Positions 36,227 to 45,297 are shown, counted from the stretch's first letter. The stretch is 57,213 nt of DNA from Fusobacterium sp. SYSU M8D902 (GCF_040199715.1 NZ_JBEFNA010000011.1:1-57213), one strand, 5' to 3'. A program made the numbers and translations. The notes: generated from the sequence alone by a model not told the origin.

Positions 36227-38107
36227 ATGAATTTTAGAAATTTAATTGATGAAAGTCTAATTGTTCTTGATTCTGATTGCAAAACAAAAATTGAAGTTAT
36301 CAATAAATTAGTTGATCTTCTAGATGCAAGTGGAGTTTTAGAAAATAGAGATGAATTTTTTAAAGTTGTTATGGAGAGAGAAACAAAATCTCCTACTGGA
36401 TTAGAAGAGGGGTTAGCTATTCCACATGGAAAATCTACAACTGTTAAAAATGCTAAGATTTCAGCAATAAGATTAAAGAACAAAATCTCTGACTGGGAAT
36501 CAGTTGATGAAGACAACGAGGTTGAATTAGCTTTCTTAATAGCTATTCCAGATTCTGAAAAAGGTTCTACTCATATAGAAGTTCTTTCAAATTTGACTAC
36601 TCTATTTATGGAAGATGGATTTTTAGAGGAGTTAAAAAATGCTAAAACTAAAAAAGAGTTTCTAAATGTCATACTAAAAGAGGAGAAAGTAGAGGAAGAA
36701 AAAGTGGAAGAAAATACTTTTACTTATGAAGTTGAAGAGAAAAAAGATTTTAAACAAACTTTAAATAGAATGAAGGAACACTTACTATTTGGAACATCTC
36801 ATATGATTCCATTTATAGTTGCTGGTGGAGTATTACTTTCGTTAGCTGTAATGTTATCTGGAAAAGGTGCTGTCCCTGATAGTGGTTTCTTAAAAGAGAT
36901 GGCAGATATGGGTATTGCAGGACTTACTCTTTTCACTGCTGTTTTAGGAGGATATATAGCTTACTCTATAGCTGATAAACCAGGTTTAGCACCAGGTATG
37001 ATAGGATCTTGGATAGCAGTTCAAAACTATAAAACTGGATTCTTAGGAGCAATCATTGTTGGTTTTATAGCTGGATTTATTGTTCAATATTTAAAGAAAA
37101 TAAAATTACCAGATAGTATGAAGTCACTAGGTTCAATATTTATCTATCCCCTAATTGGAACTTTCTTAGTATGTTCAGTTGTAATCTGGATAATAGGTAC
37201 TCCTATTGCAAGTATGATGGGAGCAATGAACAATTGGCTAGCTGGAATGGCTGGTAGTGGAAAAGTTTTATTAGGAACTATTTTAGGTGGAATGACTGCA
37301 TTTGATATGGGTGGACCTATCAATAAAGTTGCTACTCTTTTTGCTCAAACTCAAGTTGATACTCAACCTTGGTTGATGGGAGGAGTTGGAATCGCTATCT
37401 GTACTCCACCTTTAGGAATGGCATTAGCTACATTTATGTCTCCTAAAAAATATACAAAAGATGAAAAAGAAGCTGGAAAAGCTGCTGCTATTATGGGACT
37501 TATTGGTATTAGTGAAGGTGCAATTCCATTTGCTGCTGCTGACCCTATGAGAGTTTTACCTGCCATAGTTGCTGGAGGTATTGTTGGAAACGTTATCGGT
37601 TTCTTAATGAACTGTATTAACCATGCTCCTTGGGGAGGTTGGATTGTTCTTCCAGTTGTTGAAGGAAAAATAGGATATATAATTGGTACTATAGCTGGAG
37701 CTTTAGTTACTGCAATAATTGTAAATAGTTTAAAACCTGTTGCTGTTGAAGAAGAGGAGCTAAAAGAAGAGATTGAAAATTACGAAAGTGTACAAGGTGA
37801 AGGAGAAGCAGAAGTTTTAGCAATAACATCTTGTCCTTCTGGAGTAGCTCATACTTTCTTAGCTGCAAAAGCTCTAGAAAAAACTGCTGCTAAATTAGGA
37901 GTAAAAATAAAAGTAGAAACTCAAGGAGCAAATGGAATCGTTAACAGAATAACTCCAAAAGATGTTGAGAATGCTAAAGTTATTATCTTTGCTCATGATG
38001 TTGCTATTAAAGAACCTCATAGATTTAAAAATATAAAAGTAGTAGATGTTAAAACTAAGGTAGCTATTCAAGATCCAAAAACTCTAATTCAAAATAGCTT
38101 AAAATAA
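36227..38107 (+). CDS. fructose-family PTS transporter with domain order EIIA-EIIC-EIIB
   Basis: A 626-residue sugar phosphotransferase permease. The N-terminal EIIA domain (1-150) has the phospho-histidine in LAIPHGKS (H67). The membrane EIIC domain (about 180-510) has MIPFIVAGGVLLSL, GGMTAFDMGGPINKVA and EGAIPFAAADPMRVLPAIVAGG. The EIIB domain (about 528-626) has the phospho-cysteine in TSCPSGVAHTFLAA (C536). Common fructose PTS proteins are A-B-C or B-C, so A-C-B is unusual. The sugar (fructose, mannose or a derivative) cannot be read. GGAGG precedes the ATG. A divergent PRD activator and a convergent EIIA gene flank it. Confidence 0.92.
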   Translation: MNFRNLIDESLIVLDSDCKTKIEVINKLVDLLDASGVLENRDEFFKVVMERETKSPTGLEEGLAIPHGKSTTVKNAKISAIRLKNKISDWESVDEDNEVELAFLIAIPDSEKGSTHIEVLSNLTTLFMEDGFLEELKNAKTKKEFLNVILKEEKVEEEKVEENTFTYEVEEKKDFKQTLNRMKEHLLFGTSHMIPFIVAGGVLLSLAVMLSGKGAVPDSGFLKEMADMGIAGLTLFTAVLGGYIAYSIADKPGLAPGMIGSWIAVQNYKTGFLGAIIVGFIAGFIVQYLKKIKLPDSMKSLGSIFIYPLIGTFLVCSVVIWIIGTPIASMMGAMNNWLAGMAGSGKVLLGTILGGMTAFDMGGPINKVATLFAQTQVDTQPWLMGGVGIAICTPPLGMALATFMSPKKYTKDEKEAGKAAAIMGLIGISEGAIPFAAADPMRVLPAIVAGGIVGNVIGFLMNCINHAPWGGWIVLPVVEGKIGYIIGTIAGALVTAIIVNSLKPVAVEEEELKEEIENYESVQGEGEAEVLAITSCPSGVAHTFLAAKALEKTAAKLGVKIKVETQGANGIVNRITPKDVENAKVIIFAHDVAIKEPHRFKNIKVVDVKTKVAIQDPKTLIQNSLK

Positions 38108-38114
38108 TAGAAAA

Positions 38115-38155
38115 AATAACCTCTCCAATTAGATCACTAATCTGGAGAGGTTATT
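38115..38155. terminator. bidirectional terminator between the PTS permease and EIIA genes
   Basis: AATAACCTCTCCA (38115-38127) pairs perfectly with TGGAGAGGTTATT (38143-38155), and ATTAG/CTAAT extends the stem towards the loop. It separates two convergent genes. Confidence 0.75.
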
Positions 38156-38161
38156 TACTAT

Positions 38162-38602
38162 CTATTCGTTTATTAATCTAGCTATTTCACTAACTTTTGA
38201 TAATTTCATAACTTTTTCTCTAAAACTATCATCAAGAATTTTTTTAGATAGATCTATCAATACACTAATTTTATCAGTTCCCTTTCCTTCATCTGGGATA
38301 GCTAACATAAATACCATTTTGGCAATCTCTTTCTCTTCTACATTCCACATAATTGGAGTTTTTAATCTTGCAAATGCTATTCCTGGTTTCTTTACAGTTT
38401 TTGAAGTACCATGAGGCAATCCAACATCATATCCTACAGCAGTTGGTGCTATATCCTCTCTCTTATATAAAGCAGTTAAAAACTCTTCATAATCTTCAAC
38501 AAATTCCTCTTCAGCAAATGCCTTTGCCATTCTCTCTATCACTTCTTTTTTTGTGCTACAATCTAACTCTAACATTACTAACTTCTCTGTTATTAGTCCC
38601 AT
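38162..38602 (-). CDS. PTS EIIA protein (fructose/mannitol, PtsN-like)
   Basis: A 146-residue stand-alone EIIA domain with the phospho-histidine in DVGLPHGTS (H64) and the supporting LAIPDEGKGTDKISVL motif. It may supply phosphate to a PTS permease or act as a regulator like PtsN. It is convergent with the A-C-B permease, which already has its own EIIA, so it may serve the PRD activator or another permease. AGGAGG precedes the ATG, and a consensus promoter lies upstream. Confidence 0.88.
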   Translation of the reverse strand: MGLITEKLVMLELDCSTKKEVIERMAKAFAEEEFVEDYEEFLTALYKREDIAPTAVGYDVGLPHGTSKTVKKPGIAFARLKTPIMWNVEEKEIAKMVFMLAIPDEGKGTDKISVLIDLSKKILDDSFREKVMKLSKVSEIARLINE

Positions 38603-38678
38603 TATTTCCTCCTTATAATTGTATAGTAATCTACAATTTCTTCTCCCTGCATTATCACTTATTTAATCTCACAATAAT

Positions 38679-38720
38679 ATTATACTTTTTTAATGACATT
38701 ACTTCAAGTAAAGTTTACTT
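38679..38720 (-). promoter_or_regulatory. promoter and candidate operator of the EIIA gene
   Basis: On the minus strand TTGAAG (38707-38702), a 17-base spacer and TATAAT (38684-38679) form a strong promoter. A perfect dyad AAGTAAA-G-TTTACTT (38706-38720) abuts and overlaps the -35 and is a candidate regulator site. The predicted leader also holds an AATTGTA/TACAATT hairpin at 38617-38638. Confidence 0.55.
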
Positions 38721-38788
38721 TATTTAAAGAAATTTATATACAAATGATAACTAGAAATAATAGGTAGTATGTAAAAATATATTTTTCT

Positions 38789-39259
38789 CTATTTATCTAA
38801 ATTTTTAAGATTTAACTCCCTTATTATAATTTCAGCTACCTTTCCAGCAACTAATCCTGTGAATAGAGTACATTGTTCCTTATGTTCTGCCTTAATCATA
38901 TCAAATTCTCTAGTTAATACACGACAACATAGACTATTCTTCCCATTAGCTACTTTAAACCAATCGTGAAGTTCCTTTGTTAATTCCATTAATTTTTTTA
39001 CTTTTGGATCATTAGGTATACTACGTCCAAAAAATATTCCTAGAGCTAATACTCCACCTGATACTGCTCCACATAGACACTTTGATCCCCCTATTCCAAC
39101 TGGAAAACCTGAGGCCATCTTTATAACTTCCTCAGGTATATCTAGTTCAAAATTACTTCTAATAGAACTCACTACTGCTTCTGAACAATAAAATCCACCA
39201 AATAAATCTTCTGCATCCTTTATAACTTTTTTTACACTTACCTCTTGTTTTACATTCAT
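38789..39259 (-). CDS. C-GCAxxG-C-C family protein
   Basis: A 156-residue probable redox-active cysteine protein of the C_GCAxxG_C_C family. FYCSEAVV gives the first cysteine, CLCGAVSGGVLALG the GCAxxG-like motif (here LCGAVSGG), then CCRVLT and EQCTLF. The function is unknown. A longer frame begins at 39307, but AAGGAGG lies just before the ATG at 39259. It follows rplQ by 60 bases, with an intrinsic terminator between them, and may be read only by read-through. Confidence 0.8.
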   Translation of the reverse strand: MNVKQEVSVKKVIKDAEDLFGGFYCSEAVVSSIRSNFELDIPEEVIKMASGFPVGIGGSKCLCGAVSGGVLALGIFFGRSIPNDPKVKKLMELTKELHDWFKVANGKNSLCCRVLTREFDMIKAEHKEQCTLFTGLVAGKVAEIIIRELNLKNLDK

Positions 39260-39282
39260 AAGATCCTCCTTAAAATAAAAAA

Positions 39283-39305
39283 AAGAGGAGCTCATTGCTC
39301 CCCTC
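39283..39305 (-). terminator. intrinsic terminator after rplQ
   Basis: On the minus strand GAGGGGAGC pairs with GCTCCTCTT (two G-U pairs) around AATGA, followed by TTTTTT. It closes the alpha operon, 15 bases past the rplQ stop. Confidence 0.75.
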
Positions 39306-39319
39306 ATATCTAACTATTA

Positions 39320-39670
39320 TTAAACTAGCTCGATTATAGCCATTTCAGCTGAGTCACCTTTTCTAACAGTAGTTTTGATGATTCTTGTGTAACCACCATT
39401 TCTCTCTGCATATTTAGGTGCTATTTCGTTGAATAACTTAGCTACTACTTCTTCGTTTCTTAAGAATGCAAATGCATTTCTTCTAGAAGATAAAGTATTT
39501 TTCTTTCCTAAAGTTATCATTCTCTCAGCAAATTTTCTTAATTCTTTTGCTCTAGTTACAGTAGTTTCTATTTTCTCTGCACTTAGTAAAGATATAGTTA
39601 AGTTTTTTAGCATAGCTTTTCTATGGTCAGCTCTTCTACCTAACTTTCTATATGATTTATTGTGATTCAT
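39320..39670 (-). CDS. rplQ: 50S ribosomal protein L17
   Basis: The 116-residue L17 has the family start [19 protein letters not shown] and [22 protein letters not shown]. The length is normal for the short bacterial form. It is the last gene of the alpha operon, 27 bases after rpoA, with a terminator behind it. Confidence 0.98.
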   Translation of the reverse strand: MNHNKSYRKLGRRADHRKAMLKNLTISLLSAEKIETTVTRAKELRKFAERMITLGKKNTLSSRRNAFAFLRNEEVVAKLFNEIAPKYAERNGGYTRIIKTTVRKGDSAEMAIIELV

Positions 39671-39697
39671 TTAGTTAGCTATCCTCCTTATATATTC

Positions 39698-40675
39698 TTA
39701 CTCAGGAGATCCATTTTGATTTAGATCATATCCTAATTCTTTCATTTTCTCTAGGATCTCATCTAATGATTTTCTTCCTAGATTCTTAATTTTTAGAAGT
39801 TCGTTAAGCGACAATTTTGCTAATTGGCTTACTTCTTCTATTCCAGCTTTCTTTAAGCAGTTAAATGATCTAACTGTTAAATCAAGCTCCTCTATCTTAG
39901 TATTTAGAATATTATCATCTTTAGAATGAGTAGTTGAATCCTCATCTTCGTCCTCAACATCAGTTCTTAAATTTTCCATTTTATTTCCTAATTCTAAGAA
40001 CGGATCAAAGTGTAACTTCAATAACTCAACTGCATAAGATAATGCATCTCTAATTTCAATGCTTCCATCTGTTTCTATATCTAAAGTTAGTTTGTCGAAA
40101 TCAGTCATTCTTCCAACCATAGTGTCTTGGATAGTATATGATACCTTTCTAATTGGTGTGTATATAGCATCTACAGCTATATAGTCAACTGCCCAATCTT
40201 TTCTTTCGATATCTTCTGATACAACAAATCCTTCTCCAGTATCTACAAGAAATTCCATGTCAAGTTCTCTATCTGTAGTTATTGTACAAATAACTTGGTC
40301 AGGATTTACTATTTCTATTCCTACATCAGGTATTATATCAGCAGCAGTTACTGTTTTAGGTCCTTTAACTGAAAGAGTCATTTTTCTCTCTCCAGTTGTT
40401 TCAGCTTTTACAACTATTTCTTTTATGTTTAGGATAATCTCAGTAACAGCTTCCTTTATTCCTTCCATAACAGAGAATTCACTTAATACACCGTTAATTC
40501 TCACACCTTTAATAGCAGCTCCTGGGATAGACGAAAGTAAAACTCTTCTCAAAGCATTACCAACAGTATGCCCATAACCTCTATATAAAGGCTCAACCAC
40601 GTATTGTCCTTTAAATTCATTCTCTTTTACTTCAGTTATATTGATACCCCTTGCATGTTTTTCAATCTTTAACAT
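39698..40675 (-). CDS. rpoA: RNA polymerase alpha subunit
   Basis: The 325-residue alpha subunit has an N-terminal dimerisation domain (PLYRGYGHTVGNALRRVLLSSIPGAAIKG), an acidic linker (about 237-258), and a C-terminal domain that binds UP elements and activators (LDLTVRSFNCLKKAGIEEVSQL, LLKIKNLGRKSLDEI). The length is typical. It lies between rpsD and rplQ as in most bacteria. Confidence 0.98.
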   Translation of the reverse strand: MLKIEKHARGINITEVKENEFKGQYVVEPLYRGYGHTVGNALRRVLLSSIPGAAIKGVRINGVLSEFSVMEGIKEAVTEIILNIKEIVVKAETTGERKMTLSVKGPKTVTAADIIPDVGIEIVNPDQVICTITTDRELDMEFLVDTGEGFVVSEDIERKDWAVDYIAVDAIYTPIRKVSYTIQDTMVGRMTDFDKLTLDIETDGSIEIRDALSYAVELLKLHFDPFLELGNKMENLRTDVEDEDEDSTTHSKDDNILNTKIEELDLTVRSFNCLKKAGIEEVSQLAKLSLNELLKIKNLGRKSLDEILEKMKELGYDLNQNGSPE

Positions 40676-40702
40676 TTAATCAACTCCTATTAAAAGGGCT
40701 TA

Positions 40703-41290
40703 TTATCTAGAGTAGAACTCAACTATTAATGACTCGTTTAGATCGAAATCTAAATCATCTTTAGTTGGGTTTTGTAAAACTTTACCAGAGAAAGCAGCTC
40801 TATCTAACTCTAACCAAGCTGGTACAGTTGCATCCTCTACAGACGCTTTTATTATATCTAAGTTTTTAGAGTTCTCTATTATAGAGATAACGTCTCCTAC
40901 TTTTACTCTGTAAGAAGCGATATTAACTCTTCTTCCGTTTACAGCAACGTGTCCGTGAGAAACGATTTGTCTAGCTTGTCTTCTAGTTTTAGCAAATCCT
41001 AATCTGTAAACTACGTTCTCTAATCTTCTTTCTAAGTATTCAATTAAAGTTAAACCAGTTACACCAAGTTTTCTTGCTGCTTCCTCGTATATCTTTCTGA
41101 ATTGTTTTTCCATTACATTATATATAAATTTCGCTTTTTGTTTTTCTCTTAATTGAACTGCATACTCTGTAGGCTTCTTGTTTGCATTTGGTCTAGGTCC
41201 TCTTTTAGAAGATTTGTTAACTCCTAAAACTACTGGATCAATTCCTAGCGCTCTACATTTCTTCAATACAGGCTGTCTATTTCTTGCCAT
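40703..41290 (-). CDS. rpsD: 30S ribosomal protein S4
   Basis: The 195-residue S4 binds 16S rRNA early in assembly. It has the S4 RNA-binding domain LERRLENVVYRLGFAKTRRQARQIVSHGHVAVNG and the C-terminal LNESLIVEFYSR. The N terminus (MARNRQPVLKKCRALG) has a single cysteine, so it is the zinc-free form. S4 is the usual autoregulator of the alpha operon, relevant to the leader before rpsM. Confidence 0.98.
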   Translation of the reverse strand: MARNRQPVLKKCRALGIDPVVLGVNKSSKRGPRPNANKKPTEYAVQLREKQKAKFIYNVMEKQFRKIYEEAARKLGVTGLTLIEYLERRLENVVYRLGFAKTRRQARQIVSHGHVAVNGRRVNIASYRVKVGDVISIIENSKNLDIIKASVEDATVPAWLELDRAAFSGKVLQNPTKDDLDFDLNESLIVEFYSR

Positions 41291-41353
41291 TTTCTAAATA
41301 TTCCTCCTTTATATTCATTTTGCCGCAATAATTTTCAAAATAAATAAGTGAGA

Positions 41354-41743
41354 CTACACTCTTCTTCTTTTTGGTGGTCTACATCCATTGTGTGGGATAG
41401 GAGTAACATCAGTTATCTTAGTTACTTCTAATCCAGCTGCTTGTAATGATCTGATACAAGCTTCTCTTCCTGATCCTGGACCTTTCACTCTTACTTCTAC
41501 TTTTTTCATTCCATTTTCCATAGCAATATTTGCTGCTTGCTCAGCTGCGATTTGAGCTGCAAATGGAGTTCCTTTCTTAGTACCTTTGAAACCAGAAGTT
41601 CCTCCTGATTTCCAACTTACAACTTTACCTTCTGCATCAGTAATAGCAACTATTGTGTTATTAAAAGTTGAATGTATATGGGCAACTCCGTTAGGAATAT
41701 TTTTAACTTTCTTTTTAATCTTAGCTACCTTCTTTTTAGCCAA
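41354..41743 (-). CDS. rpsK: 30S ribosomal protein S11
   Basis: The 129-residue S11 has [32 protein letters not shown] and the C-terminal [20 protein letters not shown] with [18 protein letters not shown]. The start codon is TTG, required because no methionine codon occurs before about residue 94; GGGAGG lies upstream. It is 57 bases after rpsM. Confidence 0.98.
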   Translation of the reverse strand: MAKKKVAKIKKKVKNIPNGVAHIHSTFNNTIVAITDAEGKVVSWKSGGTSGFKGTKKGTPFAAQIAAEQAANIAMENGMKKVEVRVKGPGSGREACIRSLQAAGLEVTKITDVTPIPHNGCRPPKRRRV

Positions 41744-41800
41744 CTTAAGCTACCTCCCTTGCTAAATTATAAAATTCTATAATTCCTCTAAAATACTCGA

Positions 41801-42157
41801 TTATTTTTTAATAGGTTTTTTTGGACCTTTAACTGTTCTTGCGTTAGTTTTTGAACTTTGTCCTCTTACAGGTAGATTCATTTTGTGTCTTAATCCTCTG
41901 TAACATTTGATATCCATAAGTCTTTTTATAGAAAGTCTTACTTCTTTTCTTAGGTCTCCCTCTACTTTAATTGTTTCTACAATAGCTCTAATTTTGTTTA
42001 CTTCTTCTTCAGTTAAGTCCTTAACTCTTGTATCAAAGTTAATTCCCGCTTCTGTTAAAACTTTTTGTGAAGTTGGTTTTCCAATTCCATAAATGTAAGT
42101 TAAAGCTATCTCAACTCTCTTGTTTCTTGGGATATCTACTCCTGCTATTCTAGCCAA
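41801..42157 (-). CDS. rpsM: 30S ribosomal protein S13
   Basis: The 118-residue S13 begins [23 protein letters not shown] and ends [22 protein letters not shown] plus a lysine-rich tail. The start codon is TTG, with GGAGG eight bases upstream. It opens the alpha part of the cluster and is preceded by a 175-base gap that folds into a candidate regulatory structure. Confidence 0.98.
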   Translation of the reverse strand: MARIAGVDIPRNKRVEIALTYIYGIGKPTSQKVLTEAGINFDTRVKDLTEEEVNKIRAIVETIKVEGDLRKEVRLSIKRLMDIKCYRGLRHKMNLPVRGQSSKTNARTVKGPKKPIKK

Positions 42158-42332
42158 AATTGTTTCCTCCTCTATCGAAAATTTTATATATTTTGCTAGT
42201 AATTATAAACTAGCTCAATACTTTCGTCGATATGTTCCGTTTCCTAAATTCGGAGATGGCTCTACAGCCAACATATCTTTACAGTACTACATGTCATAAT
42301 TGTCGTACTTTTTAACAAACTCTCTTTCAAAA
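42158..42332 (-). promoter_or_regulatory. candidate structured leader of rpsM (alpha operon)
   Basis: On the minus strand GATATGTT (42277-42270) pairs perfectly with AACATATC (42236-42229), enclosing a GGCT/AGCC hairpin (42269-42258) and a CCG/CGG hairpin (42253-42237), a three-way junction. Downstream, CTAGT/ACTAG can form a further hairpin before the ribosome binding site. In E. coli S4 represses this operon through a pseudoknot before rpsM; an equivalent role here is inference. Confidence 0.5.
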
Positions 42333-42446
42333 TTATCCTTGAACTTGTTTGTGTTTAGGGTTTTCACATATAACTCTAACTTTTCCATGTCTCTTGATAA
42401 CTTTGCACTTGTCACAAATAGGTTTAACTGATACTCTTACTTTCAT
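42333..42446 (-). CDS. rpmJ: 50S ribosomal protein L36
   Basis: A 37-residue protein that is easily missed: [20 protein letters not shown] followed by [17 protein letters not shown]. The zinc ligands C11, C14, C27 and H32 are all present. AGGAGG lies upstream of the ATG at 42446, and TAA ends it at 42333. It is 22 bases after infA, the usual order infA-rpmJ-rpsM. Confidence 0.97.
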   Translation of the reverse strand: MKVRVSVKPICDKCKVIKRHGKVRVICENPKHKQVQG

Positions 42447-42468
42447 TCATCTGCCTCCTTTCGTGATA

Positions 42469-42690
42469 TTAATTTTTTTTCCTGTATACTATTCTACCCC
42501 TTGACAAGTCATAAGGAGAGATTTGTACAGTCACTCCATCTCCAGGTAAAATTTTAATATAGTTCATTCTCATTTTCCCAGAGATATGGCCTAAAATAGT
42601 GTGCCCATTCTCTAATTCAACTTTAAACATCGCATTTGGAAGGGCTTCTAAAATAGTACCTTCTAATTCGATAACATCTTTTTTTGACAT
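42469..42690 (-). CDS. infA: translation initiation factor IF-1
   Basis: The 73-residue OB-fold protein blocks the ribosomal A site during initiation. [25 protein letters not shown] is the typical start and [21 protein letters not shown] the end. A longer frame starts at 42717, but AGGAGG sits just before the ATG at 42690 and the family length is 72. Confidence 0.98.
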   Translation of the reverse strand: MSKKDVIELEGTILEALPNAMFKVELENGHTILGHISGKMRMNYIKILPGDGVTVQISPYDLSRGRIVYRKKN

Positions 42691-42791
42691 AATTCCTCCT
42701 ATCGAACAGAACTTCAAATTATTATAGCACGTAAATCACAAAAAGTCTATAAAAATTATTGATTTATCTAAACTTTTTTTATGGATTTACA

Positions 42792-43556
42792 TTACTCTAT
42801 TTCACTTAAAATTACTGCTTTACCATCTATTATTGCAACTGAATGTTCAAAGTGTGCAGATCTTTTTCCATCCTTTGTTACAACTGTCCACCCATCATCT
42901 TTCATATTCAATTTGTATGTTCCAACATTTACCATTGGTTCTATTGCAAACACCATTCCATTTTCAATTTTAATACCTCTTCCTTTTCTTCCAAAGTTAG
43001 GTATCATTGGATCCTCATGCATAGATAATCCAACTCCATGACCAGCATAATCTCTAACTACACTAAATCCATTTTTTTCAACATACTGTTGTATTGCATG
43101 ACCAATATCTCCAAGTCTATTCCCTGCAACAGCCATCTCTATTCCAATTGTTCTTGATTTTTCTGTTACTTCTAGAAGTTTTTTAGATTCTTCATCTATC
43201 TCTCCAACAGGTAGAGTTATTGCAGAATCTCCATAGTAACCATTCAACACTGTTACTGTGTCAATGCTCACTATATCTCCCTCATTTAATACTCTTCCAT
43301 TTGGTACTCCATGAACTACCTCTTCATTTACAGATATACATGTAGCTGCTGGAAAAGCTCCATAAGGTCCTGGTACTCCAATACACCCTGGTATAGCACC
43401 CTGACTTCTTATATAGTCCTCTACAATCTTATCAATTTCATATGTAGAAACTCCTGGTTTAATATACTTTGGTAAAATATCATTGTATAGTCTTGCAATT
43501 ATTTGATTAGATTTCTTTATTTCCTTTATCTGATCTAAAGTCTTTATTAATGCCAT
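42792..43556 (-). CDS. map: methionine aminopeptidase type I
   Basis: Removes the initiator methionine from nascent proteins. The 254-residue protein has the metal ligands in SIDTVTVLNGYYGDSAIT, GHGVGLSMHEDPMIPNFG, VFAIEPMVN and AHFEHSVAI. The length is that of the simple type Ia. It is 24 bases after adk; the following infA is 101 bases downstream. Confidence 0.98.
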   Translation of the reverse strand: MALIKTLDQIKEIKKSNQIIARLYNDILPKYIKPGVSTYEIDKIVEDYIRSQGAIPGCIGVPGPYGAFPAATCISVNEEVVHGVPNGRVLNEGDIVSIDTVTVLNGYYGDSAITLPVGEIDEESKKLLEVTEKSRTIGIEMAVAGNRLGDIGHAIQQYVEKNGFSVVRDYAGHGVGLSMHEDPMIPNFGRKGRGIKIENGMVFAIEPMVNVGTYKLNMKDDGWTVVTKDGKRSAHFEHSVAIIDGKAVILSEIE

Positions 43557-43580
43557 TTATAACTCCTTTCTAATATAAAA

Positions 43581-44222
43581 TTATCCAAGGATAGCAAAAA
43601 TCTCTTTTGTTATAGCATCTACTTCTTTTGTTCCATCTATCTCAACTAATAGATTTCTTGATTGATAGAAATCAAATAATGGAGCTGTTTGAGAGTGGTA
43701 TTCTCCCAATCTTTTTGTTACTGTCTCAGCATTATCATCTTTTCTAGTGATTAACTCTCCACCACAGTAGTCACATTTTCCTGCTACTTTTGAAGGGTTA
43801 AATTCAACGTGGAAAGATGCTCCACAAGCTGGACATACCTTTCTTCCTGTTACTCTTCCTACTATCAATTCATCTGGAACGTTTAATGATATAACTTTAT
43901 CTAGAGCTATTCCCATCTCTTTCATTAATACTTCTAGAGCCTCTGCTTGAGCTAAAGTTCTAGGGAATCCATCTAATATGAATCCTTTTTTACAATCCTC
44001 TTGAGATAATCTGTCTTTTATTATTCCTATAATTGTTGAATCTGGAACTAATTTTCCTTCATCCATAAATTTTTTAGCCTCTAATCCCATAGCAGTTCCC
44101 TCTTTTATAGCTGCTCTTAAGATATCTCCTGTTGAAATTTGAGGTATTCCATATTTTTCTATTAGGAACTTTGCCTGTGTTCCTTTTCCTGCACCTGGTG
44201 CACCAAATAACATTATATTCAT
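43581..44222 (-). CDS. adk: adenylate kinase
   Basis: Interconverts AMP, ADP and ATP. The 213-residue protein has the P-loop GAPGAGKGTQ (7-16), FILDGFPRTLAQAE, and a lid with four cysteines (CPACG and CDYCGG), the zinc-binding form common in Gram-positives. It is the first gene of adk-map-infA-rpmJ, with its own -10 element after the DMT permease's terminator. Confidence 0.98.
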   Translation of the reverse strand: MNIMLFGAPGAGKGTQAKFLIEKYGIPQISTGDILRAAIKEGTAMGLEAKKFMDEGKLVPDSTIIGIIKDRLSQEDCKKGFILDGFPRTLAQAEALEVLMKEMGIALDKVISLNVPDELIVGRVTGRKVCPACGASFHVEFNPSKVAGKCDYCGGELITRKDDNAETVTKRLGEYHSQTAPLFDFYQSRNLLVEIDGTKEVDAITKEIFAILG

Positions 44223-44262
44223 ATGTTATCACTCCTTAAATTTATTTTGTTTTCACTTTTCT

Positions 44263-44268
44263 ATTATA
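44263..44268 (-). promoter_or_regulatory. -10 element of adk
   Basis: TATAAT on the minus strand at 44268-44263, about 40 bases before the adk ATG. The -35 position 17 bases upstream (GTGCAT) is weak. Confidence 0.5.
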
Positions 44269-44303
44269 CTACACTTTCCAAAAAAATGCACGATTTTATG
44301 AAT

Positions 44304-44343
44304 AAAAAAAAGAGAGAAACTCTAATTTTCTACTCTTTTTTTT
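44304..44343 (-). terminator. intrinsic terminator after the DMT permease
   Basis: On the minus strand AAAGAGTAGAAA pairs with TTTCTCTCTTT (one bulge) and a run of eight T residues follows, nine bases past the permease stop codon. Confidence 0.7.
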
Positions 44344-44352
44344 AAGCTATTT

Positions 44353-45261
44353 CTATTTTTTTACTCTTTCAAAATACTCTTTTCCCTTAAAATAATAAAC
44401 TAAAGAGAATACAATGATAATCATTCCTGCTACAGTATTGAAAGTAGGTTTCTCATCTGGTAGTATGATCCAGCTTAGTACAGCACCTAAAATTGGATTT
44501 ATCAATCTACACATATTGACCTCTGAAACTTTTGTATTCTTGTCTTGTAAAGCCATAAACCAAAAGCTGAAAGCAAATACTGATACGAAAACTAAAATTC
44601 CTAAGCTAACATAAAATCCCAATGGTTTATCTATAAAACTTCTGTATCCCTCTATACTAACTCCTGTTAGATATAATAACAATCCTCCAAAAAACATCTG
44701 TACAGCATTTAAAAATATTGGATCTATATTAGCTTTATATTTTGCTACTTTAATTCCTGAATAACCTTGAAGTACTATATTCAAGTATAGAAATAGTATT
44801 CCTAAAAAACTAGCACTATTTAATGAATATCCAGTACTTTTTACTCCAAGTATCATAAACAATCCAACCAAACTTATCAATATACTAACTATCTTATGTT
44901 TATTTAACTTGTCATCACTTGTTAAAATATGACTTAAAATTACATTTACAAATGGTGTTGTTCCCATTATTATAGATGAAATAGCTCCATCAACTAAATT
45001 TACCCCTAAATAGAAAACTGCATACCCTAAAAATATATTTAATAGTATCAACAGTGTAAATAATCTCCTATTTTCTTTTATCTCCTGCCACATTCCTCTA
45101 TGCCAAGTATATATAAATAAGATTATTCCAACTGATGTAAATCTTAAACCTGCAAAGTTCATTGGTGTCATATTATAACTAAGTCCTGTCTTAATAACTG
45201 GATTCACTATAGCCCATAAAACCGATGCTAAAATTGCATAAACTAATCCTTTTTTTCTCAT
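44353..45261 (-). CDS. EamA/DMT-family transporter
   Basis: A 302-residue membrane protein with ten predicted helices in two EamA repeats. VYAILASVLWAIVNPVIKTGL starts the first and ASFLGILFLYLNIVLQGYSG begins the second; NMCRLINPILGAVLSWIILPDEKP is typical of the family's end. It probably exports metabolites or amino acids, substrate unknown. It interrupts the usual secY-adk junction, with its own promoter and terminators on both sides, which marks it as an inserted unit. Confidence 0.88.
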   Translation of the reverse strand: MRKKGLVYAILASVLWAIVNPVIKTGLSYNMTPMNFAGLRFTSVGIILFIYTWHRGMWQEIKENRRLFTLLILLNIFLGYAVFYLGVNLVDGAISSIIMGTTPFVNVILSHILTSDDKLNKHKIVSILISLVGLFMILGVKSTGYSLNSASFLGILFLYLNIVLQGYSGIKVAKYKANIDPIFLNAVQMFFGGLLLYLTGVSIEGYRSFIDKPLGFYVSLGILVFVSVFAFSFWFMALQDKNTKVSEVNMCRLINPILGAVLSWIILPDEKPTFNTVAGMIIIVFSLVYYFKGKEYFERVKK

Positions 45262-45297
45262 TTTTCTATTCCTTTCTAAAATTTTCTATTCTTTAAT

